A DNA stretch of 6,998 bases from Saprospiraceae bacterium (GTDB lineage Bacteria > Bacteroidota > Bacteroidia > Chitinophagales > Saprospiraceae). A program made the position numbers and the translations under genes. This document shows positions 6,525-6,998 of this stretch, in pieces; within the stretch, counting starts at the first letter, position 1, and the number at the start of each line of letters is the position of its first letter. The stretch spans positions 1 to 6,998 of the forward strand of contig SLKL01000363.1 of NCBI GenBank assembly GCA_007134625.1. Direction: 5' to 3'. Under the pieces are notes generated by a model, which worked only from the letters and a program-made list of their open reading frames with translations, did not search any database and was not told the DNA's origin.

Positions 6525-6998
6525 ATGGATATGGAAAAAGAAGTGCATAAGATCATAAAAGTTGGCAGACAAGAGTATATGGAGGCCTTCTTGAATACAG
6601 GTGAGATGTTCTTTGACACTGTAAAGTCTTTTAAAAAGCAAGATTTGAATCAGGAAAGGTTTGATGAATTTGAAGGGACTGAGGATATTAAGCAAGCAAA
6701 AGGGGCGCAGTTGCCACCAAATGAAGATCCAACCAAATTTAACCATAACCTCAATTTCATTTTGAATTGCATTCTAAATTTTTATTTGGCAGACAAGGAT
6801 AGGGGTTCATTTCAAAATTTCACTTTTCAGCACCTTTACTCTGAATTCAACGAACATCAAAACATTATCCAACCCACAAGAAGAACCCCCAATCTCAATC
6901 TGAAAATAGTAAAGAAAATAGCAGGCAATTTAGGATTATCTTTTGTCTCCGAGAAATGCCCCTCCTCAGGAGGGGTGGCTGAAAGCCGGGGTGGTAGA
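6525..6998 (+). CDS. Uncharacterised protein, open to the right edge (partial)
   Basis: From the ATG at 6525 the frame is open for 158 codons to the window end, with no stop. The ATG at 6531 is an alternative start. No signal peptide or membrane helix is visible. The first 57 residues look like genuine protein: KIIKVGRQEYMEAFL, then GEMFFDTVKSFKK, then ERFDEFEGTEDIKQ. The order 'short strand, xYMxxFLxxGxMFFxTxxxF, RxDxxEG' recalls an unnamed family of bacterial hypothetical proteins, but I cannot name it. From about residue 62 onward (QLPPNEDP..., NHNLNFILNCILNFYL) I recognise nothing, so a junction or degraded part is possible. The last 14 codons read through the GC-rich hairpin repeat from 6959, giving GGVAESRGG. 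The gene begins 21 bases after the permease stop on the same strand and could be co-transcribed with it, though the functions look unrelated. The frame is real; its status as an intact gene is uncertain. Confidence 0.6.
   Translation, partial: MDMEKEVHKIIKVGRQEYMEAFLNTGEMFFDTVKSFKKQDLNQERFDEFEGTEDIKQAKGAQLPPNEDPTKFNHNLNFILNCILNFYLADKDRGSFQNFTFQHLYSEFNEHQNIIQPTRRTPNLNLKIVKKIAGNLGLSFVSEKCPSSGGVAESRGGR
6959..6998 (+). repeat. GC-rich double-hairpin dispersed repeat (start)
   Basis: CCCCTCCTCAGGAGGGG (6959-6975) is a perfect palindrome around a central C. It is followed one base later by GGCTGAAAGCC (6977-6987), a 4-bp stem with loop GAA, then GGGGTGGTAGA to the window edge. Local GC content is far above the surrounding DNA. 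I recognise the 'CCCCTCC..GGAGGGGTGGC...GCCGGGGTGGT' pattern as a repeat commonly scattered through Bacteroidota genomes, often near DUF559 nuclease-domain genes. That recollection needs checking, and the repeat probably continues outside the window. Confidence 0.72.

Noticed and set aside
5880..6746. Open frames of 69-158 codons overlapping the permease and the following frame on other frames or strands
   Set aside because: The permease reading frame is unambiguous from its family motifs, and the overlapping translations are low-complexity or Ser/His-rich with no recognisable domain. The minus-strand frame at 6387-6746 overlaps both plus-strand genes and has no plausible content.

Overview
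The window looks like chromosomal DNA from a Bacteroidota bacterium, most likely a marine or soil Cytophagales-type member. The evidence is AT-rich intergenic DNA, genes without recognisable Shine-Dalgarno sequences, a TAnnTTTG-type promoter box, Bacteroidota-style secretion signals ending near Ala-Gln, a DUF2905 membrane protein, and dispersed palindromic repeats of a kind I associate with that phylum. The assignment is inference; the window holds no rRNA or other marker gene.

Layout, left to right. The 5' end of a secreted protein gene (possibly a serine hydrolase) runs off the left edge on the minus strand. A 438-base gap with a short degenerate repeat follows, then a 71-residue DUF2905 inner-membrane protein (570-785, minus). 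The next gap (786-1253) is the most structured non-coding part. It carries four copies of a GCACCAAAGGTGC-type palindrome. Two of these form composite double-hairpin units in opposite orientation, and two bracket what looks like the C-terminal tail of a REP-associated (Y1/IS200-like) transposase. A full-length 897-residue type II cation P-type ATPase (1254-3947, minus) comes next. It has intact catalytic motifs, but the transmembrane positions corresponding to the Ca2+ site acids of SERCA are mostly neutral. A clear intrinsic terminator separates it from a 254-residue outer-membrane beta-barrel protein (4072-4836, minus).

After a 455-base divergent intergenic region the strand switches. A complete LolC/LolE-type ABC transporter permease (5292-6503, plus) is followed 21 bases later by an open frame that runs off the right edge (6525-6998). 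Its last 14 codons read through a GC-rich two-hairpin repeat.

The genes do not form an obvious pathway. The common theme is the cell envelope: a periplasmic or secreted enzyme, inner-membrane proteins, an ion pump, an outer-membrane barrel and lipoprotein-export-type machinery. I see no complete defence system, CRISPR array, tRNA or rRNA. The best candidates for something not routinely annotated are the RAYT/REP-like remnant locus, the covarying double-hairpin repeat, and the uncharacterised partial gene at the right edge.
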